The notes under the pieces were generated by a model. It did not search any database. It was not told where the DNA came from and was given only the letters and a program-made list of their open reading frames with translations. Of a DNA stretch of 6,276 bases, positions 4,670-6,276 are shown one piece after another (the first letter of the stretch is position 1; each line of letters begins with the position of its first letter). The DNA is taken from NCBI GenBank assembly GCA_020432595.1, contig JAGQGA010000337.1, positions 1 to 6,276 on the forward strand, in the 5' to 3' direction. Made by a program: the position numbers and the translations under genes. This DNA is from Anaerolineales bacterium. Lineage in GTDB: Bacteria; Chloroflexota; Anaerolineae; Promineifilales; Promineifilaceae.

Positions 4670-5778
4670 GGCACCCAGGCGGGTTGGGTGCCAGGGGTGA
4701 TGAGGGAGCGAAGCTCGCGGGTGGCGGTGTCGTAGAGCCAAACGGTGGGTTCGGCACCGGGGCGGGCAAGTTCGTAACCCTGGAAGGTGAGATAACGGCC
4801 GTTTTTCGACCACCCCGCCACCCCAAAATGCACCTCTGGACGATTCGTGAGGTTCGTTGGTTCGTCGCCAGCGCGGGGCAGCAGCCAGATTTGCTTGCCA
4901 TCCGGCGAGCGCGGCGTTTTGCGCGTGATGGCAATCCAGCGACCGTCGGGCGAGACGGCGGGCAAGCTGTCGTTGACTTCTGCTGCTGCCCCGCTGAGAT
5001 CAACGGCCGTTTCCGTCGCCAAATCCACCGCAAACAGATGCAGGGCAAACTGCTCCCCGTCCAGCAGCACATCGGTCACGAGCAGCGTGTCGCCCTGCGT
5101 ATCCCACACCCCTGGCTCACCGGAGCGGCTGGGGATGCGAACGGTTTGGCCGGTTTGCAGGTTGTAGGCCTGTACCTCCTGGGCATTGGGAGAAACGTAG
5201 CTCAACCAACGGCCGTTTGGCGAAAATGCCGCCCCCCACCCCAGCCACTGTGAATCGGAAAAAACGGCCGTTGTCTCACCCGTTGCCACCTCCACCCACC
5301 ACAGCCGGGGAGAGCCGGGGGGTGCGCCCGGGGTGGCAACGCTGCGTCGTTCATAAACCAGCCGCTGGCCGTCGGGCGACCAGCGGGGTTGGCTGCACAG
5401 GGCATCGTCACAGGTCAGGAGGGGGCGGGATAAACGGCCGTTTGTCCCCACCAGCCACAAATCCCCCAACCCATCCGCCCGCCGCCGCGTATAAACCACC
5501 GTCCGACCGTCGGGCGACACGGCAAAATCTGCCACATCAGCCGTCTCATCGGTGATTGGCAACGGCACGTCACCCGATTTTGGGTCAATCAAAAACAGCC
5601 GATTGCGCCCTGTTTCGTCCCAAGCAATATACAAAATCCCGCTGGGCGGGTCGCCCAACACCCAGTTGCCACTCTGCCACAGCATCCCCGCCACCGCCGC
5701 CACCGCCCCCAACAGCGTCAGCCACACCGCCCGGTCAAAGCGGCTGAGGGCAAGAGGTGTACTAAAAGAAAGCTTCAT
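4666..5778 (-). CDS. Membrane-anchored PD40/TolB-like beta-propeller protein
   Basis: A 370-residue protein with a single hydrophobic segment (about 17-34), likely an uncleaved anchor that places the rest outside the membrane. The exported part carries PD40 (WD40-like) repeats: SPDGRTVVY (88), SPDGQRLVY (134), SPNGRWLSY (186), SPDGRWIAI (276), SKNGRYLTF (324), with a degenerate one near 226-234. This fits a roughly six-bladed propeller. C123 and C128 could form a disulfide. Propellers of this type bind proteins or ligands; no catalytic domain is attached and no Tol-Pal genes are nearby, so function is unassigned. The ATG has no obvious Shine-Dalgarno. Five copies of AACGGCCGTT fall in this gene, the highest density in the window, some encoding the NGR of the repeats and others encoding TAV. 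Its 3' end is a hairpin terminator. Confidence 0.88.
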   Translation of the reverse strand: MKLSFSTPLALSRFDRAVWLTLLGAVAAVAGMLWQSGNWVLGDPPSGILYIAWDETGRNRLFLIDPKSGDVPLPITDETADVADFAVSPDGRTVVYTRRRADGLGDLWLVGTNGRLSRPLLTCDDALCSQPRWSPDGQRLVYERRSVATPGAPPGSPRLWWVEVATGETTAVFSDSQWLGWGAAFSPNGRWLSYVSPNAQEVQAYNLQTGQTVRIPSRSGEPGVWDTQGDTLLVTDVLLDGEQFALHLFAVDLATETAVDLSGAAAEVNDSLPAVSPDGRWIAITRKTPRSPDGKQIWLLPRAGDEPTNLTNRPEVHFGVAGWSKNGRYLTFQGYELARPGAEPTVWLYDTATRELRSLITPGTQPAWVP

Positions 5779-5783
5779 GGATC

Positions 5784-5860
5784 AGGTGCAAGTAACAAGT
5801 GGCAAGTGGCAAGTCTTGTTAACAAAAATGACCTGCCACTTGCCACCTGCAACCTGTTAC
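5784..5860. repeat. GTGGCAA-type heptamer hairpin between DUF1980 and propeller genes
   Basis: The plus strand reads as GTAACAA, then two GTGGCAA units, then GTCTTGT. The opposite arm reads on the minus strand as GTAACAG, GTTGCAG, GTGGCAA, GTGGCAG. The arms pair imperfectly around a centre containing TTGTTAACAA. The TAA stop of the DUF1980 gene (5857-5859) is part of the first minus-strand unit, GTAACAG. The other end comes within a few bases of the ATG of the propeller gene (5778). It fills essentially the whole 78-base gap, leaving little room for an independent promoter. Confidence 0.8.
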
Positions 5861-6276
5861 AAATGCAGGTAAGGTTGAGGGGGCTGCTTGGTTTTGGTGA
5901 TGGTTTCGGCGACGAGGATGGGCATGGAACGGCCGTTAAACACCCCCACCTCAAACCGCCCCTGCACCTCCACCCATTGATCCGTTGGCAAATCAGCCCC
6001 ATCCGGCCAGCGCACAACCAACCCCACCGGCGCGGCATCGGCCACGCAGCAGCTAACGGTAAACCGCGCCACCATAAACTCATCTGCCCCAAACCGAGCA
6101 TCGCGGTAGACAAAGCCGATCACATCGGCACGCTGCCCCGCCAACGCCGCCGGGTCGCCGCTGCGCTGAAATTCCCCCAACCAATCTAAAATGTTGCGCT
6201 CTCCGGCAATGATTCCCATCACCTCGTTGCCACCGGGGGCGGCAATCGACTTGATGGGGTCGGTGCCAAAGTTGAT
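5857..6276 (-). CDS. TIGR03943/DUF1980 (YcgQ-like) family protein, C-terminal part
   Basis: The frame stays open to the right edge, giving 139 visible residues; the N-terminal part, usually containing membrane helices, lies outside. A GTG-ATG pair at 6222/6217 is internal, since the frame continues upstream as INFGTDPIKSIAAPGGNE. Recognisable elements are the LLDW-like segment ILDWLGEF, GFVYRDARFG (about 54-63), FMVARFTVSCCVADA with a Cys pair at 76-77, the VRWPD segment, DQWVEVQG, and the closing PILVAETI and QPYLHL, matching my recollection of DUF1980 C-termini. Family members are generally paired with a DUF318 permease and have been connected to zinc regulons in some bacteria, which would suit the Zur-type operon nearby, but no biochemical role is established that I know of. 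The stop codon is inside a heptamer repeat. Confidence 0.8.
   Translation of the reverse strand: MNFGTDPIKSIAAPGGNEVMGIIAGERNILDWLGEFQRSGDPAALAGQRADVIGFVYRDARFGADEFMVARFTVSCCVADAAPVGLVVRWPDGADLPTDQWVEVQGRFEVGVFNGRSMPILVAETITKTKQPPQPYLHL

Noticed and set aside
4654..5253. A plus-strand open frame of 199 codons, plus a minus-strand one of 191 codons at 4497-5072, overlapping the propeller gene.
   Set aside because: Both lie across a well-supported PD40 protein in other frames, and the second also runs through the terminator and the palindrome; neither has recognisable content.

Overview
The window reads as a piece of a GC-rich bacterial chromosome, most likely Chloroflexota (Anaerolineae/Caldilineae-like). 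That placement is an inference from base composition, gene content and intergenic repeat style, not from a marker gene. Every gene I can support lies on the minus strand, so the genes are read from the right edge to the left edge. There is no RNA gene, insertion sequence, CRISPR array or origin, and no stretch above 300 bases lacks a gene.

Layout in transcription order (right to left): (1) the C-terminal part of a TIGR03943/DUF1980 (YcgQ-like) protein, 5857-6276, open at the right edge; (2) a membrane-anchored PD40/TolB-like beta-propeller protein, 4666-5778; (3) a compact metal-uptake operon: Mn/Zn-type ABC ATPase (3645-4466), ABC-3 permease (2767-3594) and a Fur/Zur-family repressor (2332-2763) that starts 3 bases after the permease stop; (4) an HD-domain protein of the PhnZ-like COG4341 type, 1597-2148; (5) a bacterial class I cytochrome P450, 245-1444; (6) the first 58 residues of a UbiA-like prenyltransferase running off the left edge.

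The coherent module is metal homeostasis. ATPase and permease form the import core, the Fur-type protein is the probable zinc (or manganese) sensor, and the DUF1980 family has been linked to zinc regulons elsewhere. No substrate-binding protein gene is present, so it must lie elsewhere or outside the window.

The less ordinary content is at the DNA level. First, the palindrome AACGGCCGTT occurs 10 times, all inside coding sequence and split evenly between two reading frames, which resembles the HIP1 phenomenon of cyanobacteria with a different word. Second, four gene ends carry hairpins built from heptamers of the form GTNNNNR. The unit sequence differs from site to site but the architecture is the same, and in three of the four the repeat itself supplies the stop codon of the gene before it. 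One of these hairpins has G-quadruplex-type spacing on both strands. Two further gaps hold other long imperfect palindromes (a TGTCATTTCGA type and a CACAGAG type).
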